Position numbers and translations under genes: made by a program. Below, piece after piece: positions 37,030 to 48,662 of a stretch of DNA of 64,000 bases; positions within the stretch are counted from its first letter, which is position 1; every line of letters starts with the position of its first letter. The stretch is from Glebionis coronaria. Taxonomy: Eukaryota; Streptophyta; Magnoliopsida; Asterales; Asteraceae. Below the pieces are notes generated by a model, which did no database searches, was not told where the DNA came from, and saw only the letters and a program-made list of their open reading frames with translations. The DNA is taken from contig JANFOE010000191.1 in assembly GCA_025667525.1 (NCBI GenBank), forward strand, positions 186,001-250,000, in the 5' to 3' direction.

Positions 37030-39023
37030 ATGCGGGGATCGAGTCGAGCTCATGACTCGGTTAACAAAAACGAGGTGCCTTGTGGGGGAGTCCCATACAT
37101 TCTATCTTCTTTCTATTTTCTAACACCTAATAAGGCTTGATCTTTCAAGCTCGTGCTCGTGTTTTGTTGTGTTGTGATCTTAGGTATGACCCTAGTATTT
37201 GAAGACTCTCGTGTTCGGTTTTTGCCAGTCCACTTGATCTTCCTTTCTTTGAATGCCAAAAAGGGGCTCACTTTCTATCCCTTGATTTTTTTATCGACTA
37301 ACGTTTTATCTTGAGGCATAATTCATAAACGGCTTATAGATGTGCGTGCTCTTTCCATGCTAGGAATTTGCATTAGACTCTTCGTGTCTTAGCAAGGGGG
37401 TGTCACTCTTGAGCTAAGAAACATTGAGGACAATGTTTGGTTTTAGCATGGGGGATTCAATCGATATAATCCCTTGCAATTGCTTTTGTCGTGTCCAAAC
37501 GTATTGTTTTTCTCATTTTTCAATAAAATTTTAAATTTTTTGTGTTATTTTTAAGTTTTTAATAAATAAAATAAGTGTTTTTGACACGAATGTAGGCTTT
37601 AAATAAGAATAGTTTTTGACTCGACTCGGTTATTAACCTTAGCTTTTTCTTAACGTATTTGAATTAAGTTTTGCTAGGCTATTATATAGGGAGCTTTAAA
37701 ACGCAAAGGTCTTAATTCATACGAGTTAAGAACAAGAACTTTTCGCAAGCTCCTATAATTGATCCTAGAAAGTCGTCTATCAAGGGAACTTTAAAACGCA
37801 AATTCTAAAACTTGCGAAAGTATAAGAAAATGCAAGATCCTATAGATGACTTGAAAACCCAAAACTTTGATTTAATAGGCTAAGTATCCATTGATTTCAC
37901 ATTTTTGAAATTTTTCGATATGGAGAACAAGAGATGATAGAGCCAATTATAAATTTGGTATTCTTTCGGGAATTTATGTGAGTTAATTATGAGCATGTTC
38001 TCCCACCACTTGTTAATAAATTTAATTGCAATAAATAAGGTTGAACGATTTGAAAAGTTACTTAGCTTCTAGCCCAAGATCGTTTAAAAGTTGCTCGGTA
38101 TGGATTAGAGTTCATAGCCAAGGCATAACTTATTGAAGCGGGATGCGAAGATTGGCGAGTCCAAAAAGGTCCTAACAAGACATGAGGGCTATGTTTTATT
38201 GCTAAAGATCTCAAGTGATGTGAAGATTCATTTATCAAAAATCAATATGAAGGATCGAGACACACGACGAAAAGCAAAATACTCCCCAAAAGTCATGGAG
38301 AAGTCTATCCAAAAAGACCATAATAAGGTATGAGGATAAATGAAGCCAAGTCCAAAAAGGAGGCGGATCGTTGTAAATCAAAATCCCAAATAAAGATTGG
38401 AGAAAAATGAAGAAGTCGTGGTCCAAGTATGAATCTCTCAAAACTTCAAGTGAAGAAATTCCTATATGAAGAGAAGACCATTATTTCATGAACGTCTCTC
38501 AAGGTTTGAAGTATAAAGTCGCTGCCAAATATCGGTCCGAGAAAGGTCTCAAATCGCGAAGCAAGTTATGCCAAGATATGAACTTTATGAGAGCCCGAGA
38601 AGCAGTTTTAAAAGATTTTGTCCTTTAGCTAACTATTGATTAAATCGTTCACTTTATTTTAGGCCTAATAAATTATCGAAATAAGTCAACAATGCATCCT
38701 CGTGATCATTCAAGACAACAATAAAATATAAGAGATACACCTAGGAATAAGGGAGTCTAAGTGAATAATTGGCCCACATGAGTTCGTGTTAGTCTACCAA
38801 CTTATAATAACAATGATCTTGTTTTTGCACTTGGCATGGAAAAGTGAAAAGTCGGGGACGATGAATCTGTTTGAGTTTTATGATCCTTAAAGTTATTTTT
38901 CGAATAATGAAAGCGATACATTATGTCTTTGCAAAATAGAAGTCAAAAGTTGAATAATGGTGTAGTTATAGTTTTATTCTATCATTGCGTGAGGACACGG
39001 CAATTGCTTAGCAAGGGGGAATT
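37030..39023 (+). other. Non-coding 3' tail of element H
   Basis: No gene supported. Much of it is closely related to the tail of element C (complement of 52347-54376), for example the block around 38100-38330. It includes a perfect stem-loop AAACATTG-AGGA-CAATGTTT (37419-37438), followed by a GCATGGGGGA run, and an early PPT copy at 37388-37400. Confidence 0.8.
39007..39023 (+). promoter_or_regulatory. Polypurine tract of element H
   Basis: CTTAGCAAGGGGGAATT directly before the LTR start. The same CTTAGCAAGGGGG occurs at 37388-37400. Confidence 0.85.
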
Positions 39024-40252
39024 TGATATGAGTGATTTTACTCATATCATTTATATCAATAAACGAACAATAATTGCATAAAATCAGTGGAAAATGCCTT
39101 GTATATGATTGTTTTTCGTTTCATGTGTGTAGGTACCAATGTTCGCGAAAACCGACAAAAACCGGCACGAATTTGAAGAAAAGATCGGCAAAGCCAATTC
39201 AAGCTCGTTTATTCACGGATTTATCAAGAGTTGAAGTCAAGTGGGTCCCGCATTCAGATTAATGGGCCCAAAAGCCCATTTTATGAGACAAGTTATTTAC
39301 TTCTTAACAATAAGCCCAAATTGGATTTACATGGGGGCGGATTTAGTTTTATGGGCTTCTAGCCCATTATAGCTAAATAAATTGAGACGTTGGGAGTCCA
39401 AGCCCATGGGGTAACTTTTCATTTTGGGTCAAAAGGGCAAAACGAAGAAAAGAAAGAAACGGATGAAAGCCTTTAGTCAAACATTATCACATACCACACA
39501 TTTACCTTCGATATTAACAAAGTTATATCTTCCTCTCTCTCTCACCTTTTCACCAGTCACTATTACCCCAAACCTAAATAAACCAGTAAATCCTATTCAT
39601 CTAACCCTAATTTACAACCAATTATTTGGGGCTTTTCACTGATTTATTCCACTCGTGTGATTCACATGGGTTGGAAATTAAATCCCCCCCTCTTTCCGGA
39701 TGTAGAAGATGGACGCCTGGTGTACGTGGCAGCTTATCATTGGAGGCAACACATCATCCATCATATCCCACCAATCAGAGGGCTTAAAACTAGCACAAGA
39801 AGCACACATATGTACACGTTGGCGATCCGTGTGAAAGAAGACCGTTTTCTCACCCTTGGATCATAACTGAAAAGAAAGAGAAGAAAAAGATGCCAGATAG
39901 ACGGTGATGATGAAGATTTCGGCTCAACAAACTCAACCCCAACACCTTGGGTTTTCCTATAAATACCCTCGGTATTTTCAGTATGAAGCATCCCATTTTT
40001 AGTTTTATTGTTATAATGTCAAAAATAGTTTAGGATTTATTTTACTTAAATTTGTAATGATCGAAGTTTTTAATTAATGAAGTTAATTTTCTGATTTTAT
40101 ACATCTCGTTTTACTGCTGTCCATTATCTTCAAAAGTTTTTAATTAATTGCTTTAATCTACTTTTGAACATTGTGATACTTGATTAATCTAATAAGATTC
40201 TCAATAGCTTATTAAGATTGATTATAACTAAGAATGGGAATCCGGTTTATCA
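39024..40252 (+). repeat. Element H 3' LTR
   Basis: Starts with a perfect 10 bp inverted repeat TGATATGAGT/ACTCATATCA (39024-39049), as do Athila-type LTRs in spirit (compare element C). A TATA box, TATAAATA, lies at 39958-39965. The end is placed at ...TTTATCA (40252) because element C LTRs are bounded by TGATA and TATCA; this end is a judgement and could be off by a few hundred bases. Confidence 0.6.
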
Positions 40253-42470
40253 TAGTGATAAATCAAAGAAAAATTCAATGTTAGTTTAGTTTCTGAGATG
40301 ATTCGTTTGGTGATTCGATAATGGTGGTGGTGTCGGCTCGATTTACTAGGTCAGCTCAGCGCTGCACCTCGTCCCAAAGGATCTCCAAAAGGTTCTAAAT
40401 CTCGTAGTTTTATTGTTTTAATAATCTGCTATATAGATAATAGTCAAGTTAGTTTTCTGCATTTTGAGTAAATCTGTTTAAATGTTATTGATTTTAATAC
40501 CATTAGTTTTACCTGATTTAGATTGTTGATTGGCATATTGAATTACTTTGCTTTAAATTGTAGCAGTTTTTTTTGTTCTATGTAATGACAATGAATTATG
40601 TGATTAATTATGGAATTCAGTAATGAATTTCATGTTATTGAATCTGTTTGTTTCGCCTAGTGTTTAATCTGCTTTACTGTCTTGATTGGGGAAATGATTT
40701 TTACTTTTGAATGATGAATGTTGAATAATATATTGATGCTGCCATATGTTTCTGCTAATTTCATTGCATGATATAACTGTTTGTTTAGTGGAATGTAAAA
40801 GATCATAATCTGCTCTTGCTGAGAATATTTAGTTTAATTTGAGTTAAATTGACTGTTTTAGCTATGCCCTGCTTAGTTTTGTTTAGAGATTCAAACTGTT
40901 TGGTTTCGATTTGTGTGTCTTTACCTGCTTTCGGTTTATAATAATAATGAATCTACTTGATGAAATGTGTAGAATCATGATTTGTTAATGGATTGTACTG
41001 TTTTGGTAAATGTTTTTTTATGGATTAGTTTAAGCGTTATAATCTTCTTTTTCATGCGTCACTTATAGGTGTTGTATGAGCTACGTTATTAGGTGTTTAA
41101 GAATCGGCTGATTTTAATGATTCACGAAGTCTGCTAATCTGTCCGATTTAGTTTCATTGTTGTTGTGAGCTTTTGTATGCTATTTAAATTTTATGAGCTG
41201 AAGTTTTTAGCATTTGCATTGTTGTTTCTATGATAATTTCTTTAGTCTGCTAAGGTTTAGTTTAGACTGTGATGTGAATTTGATTAATCTGTCTTTCAAT
41301 TATTTAGCCTGCTAAGTAGTTCAATTAGACCTGTGTTTAACTGTTAAATAGCTTAAAACCTGTGCTGGTGTAATTGGGACTTCACAGCCACGATCTGATA
41401 TCTGAGTTTGAGTTTATTGTTTTTATGCTATTGATTTATATAGTTACTGTGTTGATTCATTATAATTGATTTTGTATTTTATTTGCTTTATGATTGCTGA
41501 TGTTTAGCTATTCATTTCATTACTTCTGTTGTGTGCTGTAATATCTGGCCAGAATTTTCGTATTGGGGATGTTTAGTTAGCTTGCTATAGAAATCTCGAC
41601 TCCAAAAATAATTGTCCAAAAATCTGTCTTCAGGGGGTCTCGAACTCGAGACCTCCCCTTTACCATTCTAGCGTGTTTACCATCTGGGCTTGAGGCCCTT
41701 TTGAGTTTTTAACTTGTTATTTGATTAATATTGTGCACTCGTTTTAGCAGAATGTATTTAGTAACGTTTTGTTTAACTTAATTTACGTTTTAATATAATT
41801 TTAATAAGAGATTTTATAAAAGTAGTTTAATTTGTTTCAAATATTTTATTAATAGTTTAAAAATCTAGTTAGTAAAAATATATAAATAATAATAAATAAT
41901 AATAAAAAAAATGTTTTTATTAACTTTTAAAGTTTAAATAATTTTCAATTTAGTAGATTTTTATAAATTTAGATTTAAATAAAATAGTTTTCTAAGTAGA
42001 TTTGTTTTAAAAGTGATCTTTGATAAAGTAAAGTAATTAGTTTAAAAAGTTTAAGTTAGATTATTTTAAAAGTAGAATAAAAGTTATAGTTTTTTTAAAT
42101 AGATTAAATTTATTTAAAGATAGTTAAATTAGTTTAACATTTTAATAAATTTTATTTTTAAGTAATTAAGTGTTTGTAGATTTTTAAATAGGCGGGGTTT
42201 ACGATTCATGCACTTTAGGTTTATTTTAAATAGTTTAAAATTGGTAGATTTAATTTGTAGTTTAAACACCGAAAACCCATTCAAATCGATTGTCCAAATC
42301 AAAACAAAACGTCTCAAATTCATAAGATCTTCGTGTACAACGAACTCGACTCACTCACGTGTTTAATTGAATTCGTCATTGGTATTATTAGACTATTACT
42401 TTTTCCTAAAGGTAATTTTCTAATTTACCCTATAACGTATCTCAAATTATCACATATACTATCCACGATA
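40253..42470. other. AT-rich stretch with no recognised gene
   Basis: T-rich, intron-like sequence (40400-41600) followed by very AT-rich, almost low-complexity sequence (41750-42300). No convincing ORF. The only structured item is the tRNA-like block at 41632-41702. Confidence 0.5.
41632..41702 (-). repeat. Possible tRNA-derived SINE head (pol III A and B boxes)
   Basis: On the minus strand AAGCCCAGATGG fits the pol III A box and AGTTCGAGACC the B box, 33 bases apart, the spacing found in tRNA genes and SINE heads. The B box sits in a perfect hairpin GGTCTC...GAGACC. The cloverleaf is not good enough for a working tRNA, and no poly-A or TSD was identified, so a SINE fragment is the likelier reading. 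Confidence 0.4.
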
Positions 42471-42472
42471 CA

Positions 42473-43220
42473 TCAGTCCTTCTGATTGAATTGACCTTCA
42501 CTATGAGAGAAGAAGGCCATGTTACTGTTGGTAGACTTGCTTCCATGCTCTAAAAGAGTTTCATCTTCCAACAACCTTAGTTTGTTGTAGATGTCATCAA
42601 ACGTGGAACTTTTGTAAGTATTATTGGCAAGAATAGATCTTGCCTCAATCTTCCACGCCTCACCAAGACTTTTAAGAAAGGTAGCATTAATGTCAACATC
42701 ACAAAGTTGTGTCCCCATGAAGGACAATTTGCTTGTAATGTCAAGCAATCTGCTTCTCACATGCATAATCATGCATGAGCTATTTCTTCTTTTCTTCCCT
42801 GGTATCTGCATTGCCACCATATGCAACTTCAAGAGCTGCCCAAAGGTCATTAGCAGAATCATAACCTCTGTATTTATGCTGGTTCTCTTGTCCCAAAGAG
42901 ACTTTCAGAATATTTAAGGTTTTCATGTCAACCCTTTTCTTTGTTATGTCATCAACAGACACAGCTCTACAATCTTCAGGTTTTTCTTTCTTATCTTCTT
43001 CAGAACATCCAGCAACAGCAGATCTTTGAGTAATAGCATCAGCAATCTTTTGGGCTTTATCGAATGTGTTTCCATATTCAATGATCTCCCATAGTGTGTA
43101 GTCATATATCCCTAGATATTGTTCAAAGTTGAATTTCCACAATTCAAAGTTGGTTGCATCAAGCATGGGAATCTTGATGTTTGGTAAAGGTGAGGAGGAG
43201 GAGGTTATTGTTTCTGACAT
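42473..43220 (-). pseudogene. copia gag fragment, frameshifted
   Basis: Starts MSETITSSSSPLPNIKIP at ATG 43218-43220, followed by MLDATNFELWKFNFEQYL, the typical opening of copia gag proteins of the UBN2/DUF4219 kind. The first frame runs to a stop at 42780. Homologous text (SRLLDITSKLSFMGTQ, then LLEDETLLEHGSKS) continues in a different frame down to 42473, so a single indel near 42785 broke the gene. The zinc knuckle that should follow is missing because the element is truncated. Confidence 0.75.
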
Positions 43221-43305
43221 GATGTTGTTAGGGTTTTTGAGAAAATTAGGGTTTTGGTGATTTTTAGGGTTCTTGTGTTCTTTAAGATCAAAAGTTCCTC
43301 AACAA

Positions 43306-43317
43306 GCTCTGATACCA
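43306..43317 (-). promoter_or_regulatory. Primer binding site of element G
   Basis: TGGTATCAGAGC on the minus strand, a perfect 12-base initiator-Met tRNA complement, two bases inside the LTR. Confidence 0.9.
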
Positions 43318-43319
43318 CT

Positions 43320-43836
43320 TGTTGATCCCAAACTTAGATCGATTTAGCTTTATGTATACGAGATTAGATCAAGTAATACACTTAGAGAAACCTTTGTATA
43401 TGTTTATGATAATCTAAGTGTTATGCGGAATTAACACTTAAACAAGAACACACAATGATATAAACAAACTTTCACTTTGATTAATGATATCAAACTTTCT
43501 TACAATGAAAGTAGTTTACGAATGAAAACTTATATCAAACATTAAGCTAAAGGTCTTCTTTTATAGACATAAGAAGTCTTGTACAATAATCTACGTATCA
43601 GCTATTCTAGGTAAAGATAAATATAGAAAATACATTGTTGTTCCTATCTTTACTAGAAGTAATCTAGAATACAATAAACGCGTAGAGTATATCTTCCCAT
43701 CATTGCTTGTCTTCAATTTATCAACGCTTGACTTTATCTTGTCAACGCTTGAGCTGTCAGCGTTTCTTTACTCCTGTCAACGCTTGATTTACTCTTGTCA
43801 GCGCTCAAGTGATCTGGCCATAATTTATTCCCAACA
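43320..43836 (-). repeat. Element G 5' LTR (517 bp)
   Basis: Bounded on the + strand by TGTTGATCCC and TTCCCAACA. Contains five loosely spaced copies of GTCAACGCTTGA or variants (43720-43810) near its outer end, in the U3 side. Confidence 0.82.
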
Positions 43837-46800
43837 CAACATGCATGCTTAGCCGTTTAGGCATATGCATACATCCCTTGCATACTACACAACTCTCATG
43901 GACTAGCCAAAGGTTGTGCTCTAGCCCAACATAGGACCAACACAAGCCCAGCCTACCCTTTTGGATAGCCTTACACGGCACCAAGGGCATGTGGAAGGAG
44001 AAGGGATGCATGGGAAACACAAAAGTCAACCCATGGCACAAGTGTTCTTACCTGGGCAATCATGCCTTTTGCATTCCCTTTTCTCTCTCTCCTCTTTAAG
44101 TCAAAACACACACACATACTCTCACATTCTCTCATACAATTCAACCTTGTTTCTCTCCTGTTCTTCTCTCTCAATCATACGGCTTAAAGCCATATACATC
44201 CAAAACCAAGTATTAAATCTACCAAGGTTCTTGTCTCATTCATACTATAAATCATTAGTAGTATCATTCCTTTTGGAATCACTATAAACAAGCCCTAGCC
44301 GAAATCATCAAAGCCAAGGCTTGGTTTGTTTTAGGGTTTTCTTCATCATCTTGAGTAGATCTCAAATCTCCTTGTTCATCTAGATCATTCTTGGTACTTT
44401 TAGGCCAAAGAGGTATACACATCATAATCTTTCATTTCTTCATGCATGCATCATCATACATCTATAAACACAAGTAAATAACATGTTAATAATCAAGATT
44501 TGATAAAGCTATGACCCTTATAGGTCACGACATATTTATGTAAATCATGTTCATGATTTAAAAATCTTTTAATAAGAAACTTATGACTTGTATTTTATGT
44601 TTTAAACTTGATTTAAAAACCATATGAAACCTTTTATAAATCTAAACATTTCATGAGTTACAAATCTTGTTTATGGGACTTTGGTTAACTAATAACCATA
44701 AGATCTCATGAAATGAACTTGTGCAACTTAGAGATCATGAAAACTATGACCTTAAAGGTCACGGCTAAATTAAGTGGTGACTATATGATTTGTTTTCTAA
44801 GTTTTGAATAATGGAATATGAAATGTAACATGTTAAATGGAATGTTAAAAATCACAAATACAACTTATGTGTATAAATGTAGCCGTGGGTTACACAAGAC
44901 CTAAAATGGGTTAGATGTACATGCATGCTTATATAAACCTAGATCTAGTAATAAGTGATAACTTAACATGATACACATGAAATAAGCTAGTAGATCTTAT
45001 GGGAATATTGGGAGAAAACAATATAGCCGTGGGCTATACATTGTTTTCTTGGAATAATAGTAGCATTGGGAACATAAATGTAACCTAGATAATCATGATG
45101 TGTTTTTGTAAATATTTTTAAGACTTAAAGATTAGCTAAAGTGTTCATCTTGGAAATACCAAGATTTAAAAATATAGCCGTGGGCTATATATGTGTGTAC
45201 ATGGATCTATGTTTAATTTTTAGGTCTAGACATAGTTTAGATCTTATTTTGGACTTGTGACTTATTTTCTTGATGTGTACATAGCTAGATCTATTTTTGT
45301 AACACTTGTAAATTCCATGCAACCTTAAAATGAGACTTGACTTATCTTAATAAGCCATAAATAATTATAGCCGTGAGATATAAGCTCCTATTAGGGCTTA
45401 TGACTTACTTGTAACCTTATAACACACCTAGATCTAATTTGGTACAACACATAAAACAAATTATAAGTTTTATTCTTCTATTTAGACTTAAACTAAATAT
45501 TAATAATCTCATATAAAACTTACATAAAATGTAAAGTAATGTTAATGGACTAATTAAGTCCAAGAAATGATAATCTAGAACTTAATGGACCCCAATAAGC
45601 CCATTTGATAAATTTTAGTAACTTAATGGACTTAAGATTTCACTTAGGCCTATTTAACTAATTAAAGAACTTAAAAATGTATTTAAGCCCAATTATTTAA
45701 AGGCCCATTTAAATAAATTAGTGGACTTGAGATATATTTAAGCCCACTAAAATAGCCCATTAGATGTTTAGCCCATTTAATGAGCCCATATACTATTTTG
45801 AATGTAAAATAAAAGTTTTTATAAAAAAAATATAACTTATAAAAACTTTTGGATAAAAATGACAATTTATAAAACTTAAGGACTAAAACCGTAACTTATG
45901 AAACTTGTTTTTATAAACTAGTAAACACAAGGACTGAAAATGTAAATATCCAAAAGTCTAGGGTTTAATAAATACTATCCGTGGCAAATTAAACCCTAGG
46001 GACCATTTTGGAAAGTTTCTAAAAGTTATTTTGTCATTTTATAACCCTAAGGACTATTCTTGTAATTTGTCGAAACTTAAAGAAGCCCTAGGGGCTGTTT
46101 TTGTAATTTTAGTGAAGTTACAAAACCTAGATATAACTAGGGGGACTAAATCTGCCATAAGCCGGAACTTTAACAAGCCCTAGGTACTAAATATATAAAA
46201 TCCGAAAGATATAATTGTTTAAAAATATAGAGGGACTAGTTTTGCCATATTCTAAAACATTACAAGCCCTAACCCTAAAATCTATTTTATTTATAATAAA
46301 ACATAATTAAAATACTTAGACCATAAGAATTAAGGTATAAATTCTATTATTTTATAAATATTAAAATAATTTATGGAAACTTTAAAGTTAAATAAAATAT
46401 TATATTCTTTTTTTATATTTATATTTACTTTAGGAAATAATTGTATAAACAATTATGAATATGTATTACTCATACATATACTCATATACTTTTAGAAAAT
46501 AAAATTTATTTAAACGTTGGATAAATTGAATGTTAAACTTTAAGTAGAACATCTTACGTTTACTTAAAATATGAAACTTAATATTAAAGTTTAAATGAAT
46601 GATTATAATACATGAACTACGAACGTGAACTAATATTAAGTAAAAAATTTTATGTTTACTTAATAATGAAACTTAATAGTAAATGAGTGATTATAATACT
46701 TGAACAGAGAACGTAAATTAACATTTTAAGAAAGACATTATATGTCCACTTAAATAAGAAACTTAATTGTAAGTTGAATGATTATTATAAATACATGTAT

Positions 46801-47873
46801 GCTAACTGATATTAATAGTTAACATTTTATGTTTACTTAGAAATGAAACTTATATAAGTAAGTTTAATTGAATATTGATGCTACTTGAACTACGGTTATT
46901 TAGATAAATACCGTAGCATAAATGAACTGAATAAAATCTGTATAAGCATACATATATGTTCTTTGTACTTGAACTACGGTTATTTAGATAAATACCGTAG
47001 CATAAATGAACTGAATAAAATCTGTATAAGCATACATATATGTTCTTTGTACTATCTATTAAGACTATACTATCTGATTAGGCATAACTTTGGCGTGAGC
47101 TTTAATTGGATATTCGTATTAAACAGCTATTGCCTACTCCCAGGTGAGTTTACAGCCCCATATAAACTTTTGATAAAACTTTCCCTTTTGGGAAAGAAAA
47201 TATGCAAACATATAATGGACATAACCAGATCGTATAAACTTGACTATGATTGATTATTATTGGAATTGTTAAATTGTTGTAAATCGCCCGAATGTTATAA
47301 ATAGATCTATTAGGGATTGACCATCCCTGTCTGGGTGAGTCATGCTCACTATGCCTTGGCCGGGACAACAGACGTATACCATGTTGGAACTGGAATGGGT
47401 GTCTTTTTCTAAGACACTACGTCCTCATCTGTTGAGGACTACGGAGGTTAAGCTTCAGTTTCTAATAATAAACAAATGTTATCTATATTTAATAAGAATG
47501 ATTTGTGCATTGTTACTTCTATGATAAATGTATGTCCAAACTAATTAATTGTTAAAAATATGTAAATTCACCAATTTTATGTTGACCCCTTTAGTATGTT
47601 TTGCACAGGAATATGAAGTTAGTACGCGGTGTGTGCATGGTCTCCAGCATCTTAGAAATCTGCAACATAGGACTCGCCAGGGGTTCTATTTGGGAAACAT
47701 AAACAATCACCTTCTATCATGTTTTAAACAATTTTATTTTATTTGTTATCAAACATGTAAACTGATTTAAATAACTCTTTATCTTATGCTCTATGGACTA
47801 TATGCTATCGATCCACCCTAGTGACATCTCCGTGGATATTTCCGCATATTCTGACCCTACCCGGGGTGTCACA
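43837..47873 (+). repeat. Element F 5' LTR (right end firm, left end unknown)
   Basis: Ends CCCGGGGTGTCACA at 47873, directly before a primer site. The 4 kb to the left show no gene. They hold repeated hairpin motifs (AGCCGTGGGCT type, 44879-45384) and an 84 bp tandem duplication. A pyrimidine-rich stretch at 44070-44200 resembles a transcript leader. The LTR start could not be recognised without a second copy. Confidence 0.6.
46883..47050 (+). repeat. 84 bp tandem duplication
   Basis: 46883-46966 and 46967-47050 appear identical. Each copy contains the inverted pair CTACGGTTATTT/AAATACCGTAG. The 122-codon frame through it is not a gene. Confidence 0.93.
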
Positions 47874-47878
47874 GAGAA

Positions 47879-47890
47879 TGGTATCAGAGC
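47879..47890 (+). promoter_or_regulatory. Primer binding site of element F
   Basis: TGGTATCAGAGC, a perfect initiator-Met tRNA complement, five bases after the LTR end. Confidence 0.92.
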
Positions 47891-48240
47891 ATTAGTTATA
47901 GGGAACCAGATAAATTTTTAAATAAAATAAAAATAAAATGATTTTTCTTTTATTTAAAATTGGACTATAACTTATAAAAATCTTTTTGGGATTTTATTTT
48001 GGACCGTATTAGTTAAGCATATAGATCTTTGGGCATATTATGCTATGGGAACTAAGTGTATATATATTGATTACTAAACTTGATTATTAATACTGTTTAG
48101 TGAGATATTGCTATGAAAAATGTTAGACGTGCTAAACTTGAAAATTTTACACTACATAGTAAAATACAGAAATGAGAATATAGGCAATATTAAACCAAGC
48201 TTTGCACTTACAAATTGAAAAATGAACTACTTAAATGATA

Positions 48241-48519
<279 letters not shown>

Positions 48520-48662
48520 TATTAATATTTGTAACCTTAAAACATTATAATAATTGTTTAAAAAGGATATATTTCATAAAGCATGTAATCTAAAATAATA
48601 TTGTTCTTTGTTTGTAAGCTTATACTCACTTCAAACTTAAAATAATACTATTTAAGAGCATC

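Larger units (their letters stand above)
1..40252 (+). mobile_element. Element H: Athila-type Ty3/gypsy retrotransposon, split by B and A
   Basis: The host element of the left half. Its pieces are 1-2462 (gag-protease), 14804-15413 (RT), 35058-37029 (RT end, RNase H, integrase), 37030-39023 (non-coding tail) and 39024 to about 40252 (3' LTR). All coding pieces are on the + strand in the order gag-PR-RT-RH-INT, which is the Ty3/gypsy order. The 5' LTR lies left of the window. Lineage is inferred from the protease motif DLGAS, the integrase text and LTRs bounded by TGATA...TATCA; element C of the same group uses a tRNA-Asp type primer site. The right end is less certain than the left side of the LTR because no 5' copy is available for comparison. 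Confidence 0.85.
42471..43836 (-). mobile_element. Element G: truncated Ty1/copia element, minus strand
   Basis: From right to left: a 5' LTR, a primer site, a short leader and a gag fragment that stops abruptly near 42471. Protease, integrase, RT and the 3' LTR are missing. The right flank is CAACA (43837-43841), with no partner because the left end is gone. Confidence 0.78.

Noticed and set aside
39424..39991. Small ORFs around 39424-39991 as a host gene with TATA box
   Set aside because: They fall within the H 3' LTR; the TATA box is explained as the LTR promoter.
41632..41702. Functional tRNA gene
   Set aside because: A and B boxes fit, but acceptor and D stems pair poorly; a SINE head is likelier.
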